From NCBI GenBank assembly GCA_963969365.1, contig OZ017751.1, positions 1,426,001-1,490,000 of the forward strand: 64,000 nt of DNA, written 5' to 3'. A program made the translations under genes and the position numbers. The notes beneath the pieces were generated by a model, which saw nothing but the letters and a program-made list of their open reading frames with translations, was not told the DNA's origin and searched no databases. Positions 55,155 to 64,000 of the stretch are shown here, piece by piece (the first letter of the stretch is position 1; every line of letters starts with the position of its first letter). The DNA is from Asterochloris sp. CNOR1 (taxonomy: Eukaryota; Chlorophyta; Trebouxiophyceae; Trebouxiales; Trebouxiaceae).

Positions 55155-58100
55155 TCAGTGCCTGTGGCGCTTGTGGTGCCTGTCATCCTCCTCCCGAGGT
55201 CGCCTTCTGCTGTCACGATCCCTGTCTCTATCAGACTCTCTGTGACGATCCCTATGCCTGCGGGGAGAGCGTCCATGTCAGCTAAGCACTGTCACACCTG
55301 TGTCACACCTGACTGATATCTGTTTGTAAAGCAATGTGTTGGGCAATCTTCGAGCCATCCATCCGAGACAAGGCTGCACCTGTCTTCTCTTCTGCTGTCC
55401 CTGCTTTTGTCTTTGTCCTTGCCAGGCCTCTCGTCGCGATCCCTCTTGCTACTCTTGTGGGAGCGGCGCTCTGAATCAGGCTGCTGGTCCTGCCTGCTGG
55501 GGCTGGCAGAGGGCTCCTGCTTGGGAGGTGGGTCCCCAGCAGGTGGCTGAGGCGGGTCCCCACCAGGGTCTGCCTCTGGTGGTGGAGGCATGTCTGCAGC
55601 ACAGGCAGCCTCGCAGCATCAGGAGAAGGTGCTGCAGAGGCTCACACGCTTGAAGCTCTGCCGCTGGCCTGCTCCACTTTCATCAGGAGCATATGCCCAT
55701 CACAGCCCAGCCAGCCCATCTCAGCCTTGGGAGGGCATGTGGGAGCCCACACACCATGATGACGTCCCCATGAATCTGCTCATGGCTGCAAGGAGGTTGC
55801 ATGAGCGCAGAGTACCTGGGACAGCGTCAGACCACACCTCTAAGCAAGCTGAACACAACCAAATTCACAGCCCAATGCTGTGTTGCTCACCAGGCGGCAG
55901 AGGCGCCTGTGGCTCCTCCTCAGGCTCAACTTCCATGTCGATAGACTCCTCCTCCCTCTTCACTCTCATTTCTGTCTTCACCTCCACGTCCATGTCATCA
56001 TCTGCTATGCCAGGAGGTGGTGGAGGGGCATGGCCGTTGGGCATGGGCGGCCCCTCATCTGCCTGTGCATCGCCGTTTGCAAGGACGACTGCCTGGGCAG
56101 CGGCTCGCTGGGCTGCCTCCTCTGCCTGCATACACACGCCATGTGATGACCCTGTGCAGATGCCCGGGAGGCTGCAGTTGTGCTCTGTCTGCAGCATATG
56201 CGCAGCTGCTCGACTCTGCACATGGAAGGTGGAATCGGCATTGGCCAGGCCACCTTCCCTTCCACTTGACACACAGTGCGTGACTGCTGCTGTCCACAGC
56301 ATGCAACTCAGCCAGCAGGGGGTCACAGTGCAGGTCACAGTGCAGGTTGTCAGCCATCACACAGGCTGCACAATGTCCCCGAACCCACCCGCTGGCGCTG
56401 CCACTCCTGCAGCTCTTGGTCCAGCTCTGTCTCAGGGACGCCCAGGGCCACCAGCATGCGCCGCGCCCGTGCCTGCTGCCGCTCGCGCTCCTCCTCATCC
56501 CCCTCTGCTCCCAGGGTGAGGCGGTACTCACGCAGCACCTCCCGCACCTCATCCAGCGTGTGGCTCTGCAGGAGAGTCATGATCTGGATCAGCATAAAAG
56601 TTTATTGAGGGCAGGTGCATCCTGACGAGTACGTCCTGCCCTTCGTCCAGCGTGTGGCCCTTTTGGTGGATGCTGACATGATGTGTTGTGCCTGGCATTT
56701 GCAAGACAGCCTACATAGGAAGCACCTCCCGGACCTGTCCAGGGTGTGGCTGGTCAATGCAGGTTTGAAGTGGCAGCTGACTGTAGTGTGGCAGCTGCTG
56801 TGCTGCCTCTCCAGCGGCCCAGAGCAGGGGCCCTGCGGGATAAACAGGGGATCCCGCTGCACTGACTGGGCCAGCCAGACATGAGCGGCTTCTCTGCACC
56901 CAATGAACGACGGGTCAAGAACGGTGGTTCGCAACCTGGTGGTTGCACTGCTCGCCATGTGCTGCTTGGCTATCTAAGAGGAGCCTGTGTTGACCCTCAC
57001 CGTTTGGCATTGACAGTTGCGCACAGCAGCAAAGCAACCTGACTATTGCCACAGGCCCACAGCAGGCACCACTGCTGCATCTGCCGAAAGAGAGCAGCCC
57101 TCCTGGCTGCAGCCGCTCACTTCAGGCCCAGGCAGGCAACACTGCTGCACCTGCCCTCAACAGCCTACCCTCTGCTGCAGGTGCAGCACTCACAGGAGTA
57201 GCGTCCCCCTTTCGGCAGCGTCTTGATGCACAATGCAGCAGGTAGGACTTGGCCCAAGCCCCCCTGCACACCGTCTGGTGCAGAATAAGCCAGGTTGCAC
57301 CTGGCCTCAGCAGTCAGCACAACGTTCCGCTGCAGATGCAAGCCTCACAGCAGATGCACCCCACCTCATGGCAGCCCCTTGCTGCAGGGACAGCACTGGC
57401 AGCACCACATTGCTCCTGCCCACCTTCTGGTGTAGGATGTCTACAATATGGCGCTTGACGCCGGCATCCCCCATCAGCCACAGATTGCCTACAATGAGCG
57501 TGCACTGCTGCAGCACAAAAAGGCCGGCATCCAAACGCCGCGCCAGAATGTCATCCTCATCAAGATCTTCCTCCTCTTCTAGGACCTCTTCAGCCATCTT
57601 GGCCTGCACCAGGGAGGACACAGTGGGAAGTGCATGCACAGTCATCCCCATCAAGCTCCTTCCCTTGCAGCCTCCTTAGCCATTTCGGCCTGCACCAAAG
57701 GGAATGAACCTCACACGGGACGTCTTTTGCCACGCACGGCCTGCACAGGCAGGGCAGCCTTCTACCTTGTGGGCCTGCCGAAGGGGCTGCCAGAGGGAGC
57801 CATGCAGTGTCTTGGCCTGATGTGAGCACGTTTTTGTGCGGCGTGCTTGTGCCTTGCATCTTCAGTCAAAGAGAGCGAGCACCGGGGGATGCATGTGGCG
57901 GCAATAATGTGCAATGCGCCCGCACCCCAGAGCTGCTGAGTCTAGCAGCTCTGCCACAACCATGCTTTTATGCACAGCCATCAGTACCCTCAACCGACAG
58001 AAGCCAGCACTGTGCAATGCCTCCATCCACATGCTGTGCACCCTCATCTTAACATTACGGAGTCCAGCAGCGGTGCTACAGGTGTGCTGCGCTCTACAGC

Positions 58101-61100
58101 TATGCCTTTCAAACCATTAGCTCACCTGCTCAGCTATCAAGCGGGACCAGTAGCGATGGTACAGCTCCAGGAGCCGGTCAACCTTCTCAAATTCATTCTC
58201 CACAAATTTGGCAGCCACTCGCTCGCGCTTCTGGCCGCGCGGCAGGTTCTGGAGCAGGTTACAGATGATGCTGAGGGCCTGCTCCTCCTCCTCGCTGCTC
58301 AGGCTCTCCTCAGCCCTATGCCGCTTGACCTGCAGTGCCAGGACGTGGATGCATCAGGGGTGAGCAAGCAGCTGATGGGCCGGCTACTCTACAGCACAGG
58401 TCGCTGCATGTATCATGGACCTTTGAGAAGGCCAGGCAGGCCCCAAAATGTGGCAGTGAACAATGCACAGTGCCAGTCTGACAGCTCGGCCGTCCTGGTC
58501 GCAGCATGGGTTGAACAGCTCTGCAGAGGCCAGCCAGGGGACAGGGTTGGCGTCAGCTTGCATGATGCAGCAGTGGTGCAGTCTCAGGCGCGGCAAGAAG
58601 CGTTTACACAGGTGGCTGCACAAAGCTCGAGCGGGCAACTACAACTGGTCCATGCCCAGCTAGATCTAGCTTTCTGCGTCACCCAGTCATGTAATGTTGC
58701 TGAATCCGCACCTTGGACTTGCCCATGAAGATGCCAAAGGTGGCCTTCAGGCCCTGCACGTCCACCCACTTCTCACAGCCGGCGGGGTAGCGCGTCACGG
58801 CAAAGCCCACGGTCTTCAGTGCGCCAGTCCGAGCGGCGGTCTTGGCACGCACAATCATCACCATCAGCTGCAGCCCCTCAGCCTGCAGGATCACAGTGAG
58901 TGCAAAGTGGGGCAGCAGCAGATGGTTGTGGGCAGCAGCTCTCCCTCTGGATGTGTGTTGGCCAAGGGGTGCAGGCTAAAGAGGCTCTGCGCCTGAACTG
59001 CAGCAGTAAGCTTGCAGCCATGGCGCAGCACTTGGTGCTGCAATGGCCTTGTTGTGTTTACTTCCCAGGCTTCATGCTGGCTCAGGTTTGTGGCGCACAG
59101 AGTGCGCTGTTCAAAAACAACAAGCCACTGTCTGTCAAGGCAACTTCCAAGGCACTCCAGGCGATCCTGTCCATCTGCGCCTGGCGCGATCATGAAGCCC
59201 TCAGCACACCTGCGCCGCCACAGCTGCTCACCTCCAGAAATTTGGACTTGTTCTCAGGGCGCATGAGGCAGGAGCATAGGCACTGGCACAGGTTGGAGAT
59301 GTACTCCTCCTCCTCCTCCTCAATGGGGTCGTCTCGGGCAGCCCTGCAGGCAGTTGGGTCAGTGCTTTGCTACATTGGAGCAGCTGTGGAGGGTTTGGCA
59401 GTGTGGCATGCGACTCATAGCTGGGGCGCCAGCAATGTCTTGTATACCTTCTGGGTGCCAATGCCTCACGCCAGAAGGTCCTGGCTTTCGTGAGGGGTCG
59501 GCACCCAGAAGGCCCGGTGCAGCACGAGCCTCCGTGTCCAGATGGCTGGGATGCAAGCGCTTCCTGGAACCAAGCTTGCAGGCTGGCTGTTCAGAAATGT
59601 ATGAGTCATGCAGTGGTCTCACGTCCAGCCTCAGAGTCTTGACAAGGCTCCACAAAGTGAAGAAGTGGCTGACCTGTAAGGAGCCAGGGCCTGCAGCAGG
59701 ATGTCGATGCCATTGGCAGCAGCCACCCTGCGCTGGTTCTCGCTGCTGGTCTGCAGAAGGATGGCGAGCAGCTCAGCTACGTACTGTTTGTTGCCCTCAA
59801 ACTCTCGTGTCTTCAAGCGGTCCAGTATCCACCTGCAGGTGAAGTCAGTGGCAGAGGCTTGGCCAGTGCAGCACATCATCAGGTGTGCAGCTGCCCAGCA
59901 GGCAATGGCTGTGCTGTCTGCAATGTGCAATGCATCATGGCAAGCGAGGCATTGCCTGGCAGTGGGCCCTTTCCAGATCAGGCAGGCATGCAGCCAGCAC
60001 TGCACCATGACAAGGGAACCTTTGTTGGCCAAGGGCAATGGCCCCTGATGTAGAAAAGCCCAAGGCATCACTGAATGCCACTCACTTGAGGAAGCCAGTC
60101 TTCTGATCTCCCATGGCCAGCAGCTGCTCCGCAACATTTGGGTTGACCTCGACCAGGTTTTCAAACACTGACAGCGTCTTCTGCACTGCAGTTGCCTCCT
60201 CCGGAACTGCCTCCTTGAACTGGCGCAGCCTGTGCACTAGCTGGTGCAGACCATCCTGCTCCAAAATAGCATTCACCAGCAGGGACACCTCCTCTGCCTG
60301 CGGAAACACAGGCAGAGGCTGCAACTGCCGCACCAGAGAGGTTCCTTTGGCACAGGTACTCTACCATAGCCAGCCAACAGGACAGTGACCTGTATCGTCT
60401 CGCAGGCACAGGCGGTACTGGATGTGAGCAGTCAGGGGCATTTAACAAGCACTGCAATAGCAAGAATAAGTTGACAAACCAATTTGCTAAGTCACAACAC
60501 TGGAGAGCCTGCCTTACCGAGTCCTCCACCACATCTGCATCAGTAAGGTCCTCAAACACCTCCACGACATCTGACACAATGTCAATGTTCTGATGCACCA
60601 GCAGGCCTAGCAGGTGCTCCACGCCCTTCTGCTCCTGCACCAGCAGAAGCCGCATCTCAGCAGGCTGGCAGCCACGGATGTTAAACGTCAGCAGCAGACT
60701 TAAGCAGGTCCATGCGCTGCCGCTAAAAGCCAGCAGCAGTGTCAAACAGCTGCATGCGCGCTTGAATATGCAGCAGGTGTGACCTGCATGGACAAGAGGA
60801 TCCTTGGCACCATGACAATGCCTAGAAGTCCATCCTGGTCTCCTTGCTGGGCTTGCTGATACAGCAGCAATGTCGGGCATGTGCCCGTGAAGCTTTTGGC
60901 AACCTGAAGCAGCATGTAAAGCAGCATGGGCATGTTCACGAGGGGCTTCAGCAACTAGCACCAGCCATGCAAGGCTCACCACCAGGACAGGGTACAGCTC
61001 AGGGCTGCCTGCCATGACCAACAGCTTCTTGACCTCGTCGTCCAGGTCCACCTCTGATTGCATGAACTTCTCAGGCTGATCAGGATACCGGGTGCGCATC

Positions 61101-62002
61101 TGCAGGTTGGTCTTGATCTGCAGGGGTCACTGATGCGCATCAGCCTGAGCACTGGGGAGGGATGCTGGAAAGCCCCACAGAGGACAATGCGCTTGAGACT
61201 TTCACAAGGCTGTCCAGTGAGCAGGTGTGCAGGCTGGCAACCGCCAGCAACACTGGCATTCTTGGCCTGCTGGCTGCAGGACACACCTTGCGATCCAAGG
61301 ACTGCATCAGCTTCCGCAAGCTCCTCTCATCCAGCACATCAACGAGCTGCAGGGGGCAAAGCTGACCTGAATCAGGGCATTGCATTGTGCAATGCAAAAA
61401 GTGCTTCAGTTCAGTTGTGGGCCCGAAAATCAAGGCTCAGATGTGGGCAGTCTGGGGCCAACATGAGCAGATACCTGCCTGTGGCTGCACGCTGCAGCAG
61501 CCTGGCAGCAACAATAGCATCTGTACATCACAACTATAGTCACAAATCTCCAGGCAGCGTGCTGACCTGCTCGCCGGCATCCTTTTCTGCCTCTTCCAGC
61601 AGCTCCTCTGCTGATTTTGGAGCAGGCTTGCCCGCCTCTGCAGGTTCTAGCTCCACCTCCTCATCGAGCTCAGGGGGTGGCTGCTTGGGATCCAAGTAGT
61701 ACCTTGCATGTGGGTGTAAAACAGGTTTCGTGCTTACAGGCTCCAAGACACATCTGTGCTTGCGCAACAAAGTTGGCAGTCCACAGCCAAGGCAGAGCCA
61801 CATGAGGAGCTCACCCTGTGCCTCGGTCGCCATTGGCAAAGTAGTATCCTGACTTTACACCTTTGAAGGTCCTGGCTCTCACGAAGTTGGGAGCCTGGCG
61901 TGATGCCTGGCGGATTGCCTTGGCTGCCTCAGGGCCCTCAGCAGCAACAAAACCCTTAATGACATCCTGCAGCACCGCTGTTGGCGCTGGCCTCCCGCTC
62001 AT
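55155..62002 (-). CDS. Beta-catenin-like protein 1 (CTNNBL1) with RD/RS-rich tail
   Basis: Armadillo-type protein of the spliceosomal Prp19/CDC5L complex. Exons: 62002-61815, 61702-61567, 61346-61287, 61117-60980, 60634-60518, 60297-60086, 59832-59674, 59343-59232, 58882-58712, 58329-58126, 57603-57424, 56565-56389, 56125-55891, 55593-55380, 55257-55155; 801 residues. Diagnostic stretches are RYPDQPEKFMQSEVDLDDEV, VSDVVEVFEDLTDADVVEDS, EFEGNKQYVAELLAILLQTS, EGLQLMVMIVRAKTA, NEFEKVDRLLELYHRYW and ILARRLDAGLFVLQ. The first exon carries FKGVKSGYYFANGDRGTGYY, absent from human CTNNBL1. After the family end (EVLREYRLTLG) some 250 further residues follow: an Arg/Glu helix, an acidic segment (DDDMDVEVKTEM) and a tail of RD/RS/RH repeats (ESDRDRDRDSRRR, HHKRHRH). 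Human CTNNBL1 is about 563 residues. Introns 10 and 11 hold decayed exon copies. Confidence 0.95.
56565..56755 (-). repeat. Three tandem copies of the CTNNBL1 exon 12 start
   Basis: The true start at 56565 reads AGCCACACGCTGGATGAGGT. Copies read GGCCACACGCTGGACGAAGG at 56660 and AGCCACACCCTGGACAGGTC at 56751; the outer copy continues CGGGAGGTGCTTCC like the exon (CGGGAGGTGCTGC). Spacing is about 92 bases. Both copies have lost a proper CTGCAG acceptor. Confidence 0.9.
57603..57695 (-). repeat. Decayed copy of the CTNNBL1 exon 11 start
   Basis: The true exon starts at 57603 after TGGTGCAG with GCCAAGATGGCTGAAGAGGT. About 85 bases upstream, also after TGGTGCAG, the intron reads GCCGAAATGGCTAAGGAGGC and later GATGGGGATGACTG (exon GATGAGGATGACAT). 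The copy has an intact acceptor but meets a stop soon after. Confidence 0.85.
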
Positions 62003-62452
62003 GCTGCAACTTCAAAGTCTCCTCACTGTTCCTGCAGGTAGTTCTGCCTGAGGACATAGGTGCAGAATGAGTGGCCAACAGTGAGCTGCTCTCAATAGTG
62101 TTGAGCCAGTTCGGTCCAAGCACACCTGCAGATCTGGGTCCTGGGTCACTGACCACTACACTTACAATACTCGACCGAGTCAATAACTGCACCAGCTGCT
62201 GTGCTCATCTGGCAGAACCTGGCTTGTGGCGGTCCCACCGCTTTTAGGTTTGTAGTCTGTCCTCGCTGGCCCAACAAGGAAGCCATCGCCAGCTGATTGG
62301 ACGTGGGAAGAGCTTCCATCTCTCATTTGAGCCTTCAGCCTGCAGGTGCCAGCCGATCTGCTTGGCGCCAAGCTCACCTGATCTGCCACAGTAAGCTTGA
62401 CCTGCTATCCAGGCAAAATCCTTGCTGCAACAGCAAAAAGAGAGCCAGCAAA
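62003..62452. other. Divergent intergenic region, CTNNBL1 / TOM6
   Basis: A 450-base spacer between opposite start codons. No exon or repeat seen; presumably the shared promoter region and both 5' UTRs. Confidence 0.45.
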
Positions 62453-62681
62453 ATGTTCAGAGGTGCCGGCCAATCATCAGCATGCGTCTTGTCAACCCTG
62501 TTGCCATGCCCTGCAGGGCTCCCGAGGCATTCCCAACATGTTCAGCATCCAGCCTCGCCGTCCTGACTCTCGTACAGCATACAAGGAGCTGCGCAAGCAT
62601 GCCATCATCCTGGCTGGCTGGTGCCTTGCCGTGCGCATGGCCCCATATGCCCTGGATGCTCTGCAAAAGCACAGCAAGTGA
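62453..62681 (+). CDS. TOM6-like subunit of the mitochondrial outer-membrane translocase
   Basis: Small tail-anchored subunit of the TOM complex. Exons 62453-62462 and 62527-62681 give 54 residues, the usual size of plant TOM6: MFRGIPNMFSIQPRRPDSRT, AYKELRKHAIILAGW, CLAVRMAPYALDALQKHSK. The pattern MF-x(n)-RRPD...LR.H...GW...R.APY matches plant TOM6 (MFPGMFMRKPD...LR.H...W..IR..PY). The single membrane helix is IILAGWCLAVRMAPYALDAL. The phase requires the acceptor CCCGAG|GC at 62526; a nearer CTGCAG ten bases upstream would shift the frame. TOM6 is fast-evolving and short, so the family call rests on this pattern. GFAT follows 150 bases downstream in the same direction. Confidence 0.75.
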
Positions 62682-62830
62682 TCACCCCCGCCCAAAGAAC
62701 ACCGCGCCTGCGGGTGAGCGCCCCATCGTAAGCCATTGAGAGCAAGGGCAAGTCCAACTGTTTGTCAGCAGCTGCTGCCTTTGCACCCTGCAGGCAGCTG
62801 CTGTGCGCCCTGGCTTAGTCAGTGGCCAAG

Positions 62831-64000
62831 ATGTGCGGCATCTTTGGATACTACAACTTCAGGGTGGCCCGCGACAGGAGGGCCATCCTTGAATTCCTCT
62901 TCACAGGGCTGCGCCGCCTCGAGTACAGGGGCTATGACTCCGCTGGTGAGCCCCAAGTGTCAGGGACTCAAGCAGCCTTGAGTGTAGCCTGGGCTTGCCG
63001 GCCTCAGCCTCCTGCTGAGTCCCACCTTGCAATTTGCCCTGCGGCTGCTTGCCAGCCATTCTGTAAGCCCGTTGCCCAGCCTACAGCTCTGACCATGAAC
63101 CCAACTTCCTGCAGCACAGTGTTTGCCACAGGCTGTGATGCGCAGCATTTGCCAAGGTTCTGGCTGGCAGCATTGGGTACTGCCAGTGCGGATCTTGGCA
63201 GGTCTTGAGCCCAAGTAGTGCAGTGCTGACAACTGCCTTTGCTCCTCCTGCAGGCATCAGCATCGATCGCGAGCAGCCTTTGCCGAACAGCAATGGCGTG
63301 CATCAGAACGGGGCCACCAGCACTGGGGTGCTTGCAAATGGCAATGCTTCAGTCACGCACACCCCCATTGTCATCAAGTCTTCTGGCAAGATTGACGCGC
63401 TTGTGGACATGGCGTACACAGAGCTGGGTGAGGCATGAGGCCACTGCCTGACATGTGTGGGCTGTGGTCCTGCAGTGGTGCTGCTGCTGGTGTTTGGGCT
63501 GAAGGCCATCCTTGCAAGTCTCATGCTGCTGCATAGTACTGCAGTTGGTGCATGTGCGCCAATGCAGCCTGTGCTCACCCCTGCTGGGTGTAGCAAGGTT
63601 GTGCACTTCCTAACTGTGGCTCTGCATCTGGTGCTACCCCTTGCCTGCCATTTGTTTGTTGACTGTCGCTGCCGCAGCACAAATTCTTGCCAAGAATGTA
63701 CATGTACACCTGCTAAGCTGTGCCCTCAGCTTCTGCTACACACCCTTGAGTCAGGTGCTCGGTCACTGCCTCGCTCTCCTGCCTGCCCCACACTCCTGAC
63801 TCCATCCACCTCTGCCCCTGCTGCAGCTGACAACGGCGTCGACCTGGAGACAATGTATGACACCCATGCTGGCATTGCGCACACGCGCTGGGCCACCCAC
63901 GGCATGCCCAATGCCAAGAACTCTCACCCCATCGTCTCCGACCCCACTCATGAGTTTGTGGTGGTGCACAATGGTATCATCACCAACTTCAAGACGTTGC
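62831..64000 (+). CDS. Glutamine:fructose-6-phosphate aminotransferase, 5' part
   Basis: First enzyme of hexosamine synthesis: makes glucosamine-6-phosphate from fructose-6-phosphate and glutamine in the cytosol. Exons 62831-62945, 63254-63427, and 63827 running past the window end; phases 1 and 1. [10 protein letters not shown] gives the N-terminal nucleophile Cys2 after Met removal. [30 protein letters not shown] and [12 protein letters not shown] are the glutaminase-domain signatures. The insert between DSAG.SI and the [11 protein letters not shown] region ([20 protein letters not shown]) is typical of eukaryotic GFAT rather than bacterial GlmS. The isomerase domain lies outside the window. 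Confidence 0.96.

Noticed and set aside
1-64000. CRISPR arrays, insertion sequences, viral or bacterial segments
   Set aside because: No regular short repeats with spacers, no transposase, integrase or capsid-like frame, and uniform intron-rich algal gene structure throughout.

Overview
The window is nuclear DNA of a photosynthetic eukaryote, most likely a chlorophyte green alga and probably a trebouxiophyte. The first gene resembles the Chlorella HUP hexose/proton symporters. There are a thylakoid lumenal pentapeptide protein and a plant-type APS reductase, a plant-type TOM6, many short GT-AG introns rich in CTGCAG and GCTGC, and several TGTAA motifs after stop codons (the usual algal polyadenylation signal). 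No organelle, bacterial or viral segment is evident. All gene models below were assembled by hand from homology, splice consensus and codon-phase bookkeeping. Every complete model closes in frame, but none was checked against RNA.

Layout: (1) 1-1411, minus, 5' part of a hexose/H+ symporter. (2) 2123-5892 and 6174-8854, plus, tandem paralogous MATE transporters. (3) 9070-10646, minus, lumenal pentapeptide protein, divergent from (4) 10978-13726, plus, GT31-like glycosyltransferase carrying a tandem exon pair. (5) 14121-18155, minus, APS reductase. (6) 18456-20072, minus, bL21m ribosomal protein, divergent from (7) 20296-24710, plus, U1-70K. (8) 24834-33417, minus, UTP13/TBL3, a 17-exon WD40 protein of the small-subunit processome. 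(9) 33418-35589, no gene that I can support. (10) 35590-36127, plus, small hydrophilin-like protein. (11) 36820-37956, minus, small Sel1-like protein. (12) 38290-46783, minus, 24-exon copper amine oxidase, divergent from (13) 47405-49021, plus, membrane-anchored 2OG-Fe(II) oxygenase. (14) 49285-52339, minus, ERGIC3/Erv46-like cargo receptor, divergent from (15) 52555-55004, plus, unknown protein with a calponin-homology-like N-terminus. (16) 55155-62002, minus, CTNNBL1 with an unusual RD/RS-rich tail, divergent from (17) 62453-62681, plus, TOM6-like. (18) 62831 to the end, plus, glutamine:fructose-6-phosphate aminotransferase, truncated.

The genes do not form a pathway; they are an ordinary compact algal gene neighbourhood with many head-to-head pairs 160-710 bases apart. 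Loose themes are RNA processing (U1-70K, CTNNBL1, UTP13), transport (hexose, MATE, ERGIC3, TOM6) and amine/sulfur/hexosamine metabolism.

The most unusual feature is structural. At least ten introns hold decayed tandem copies of the edge of a neighbouring exon, usually with its splice site. In the GT31 gene this has given two intact 266-base exons of identical phase only 22 bases apart, which can be spliced only as alternatives. GC-AG introns are also frequent (at least five). These two features are the main candidates for something undescribed.
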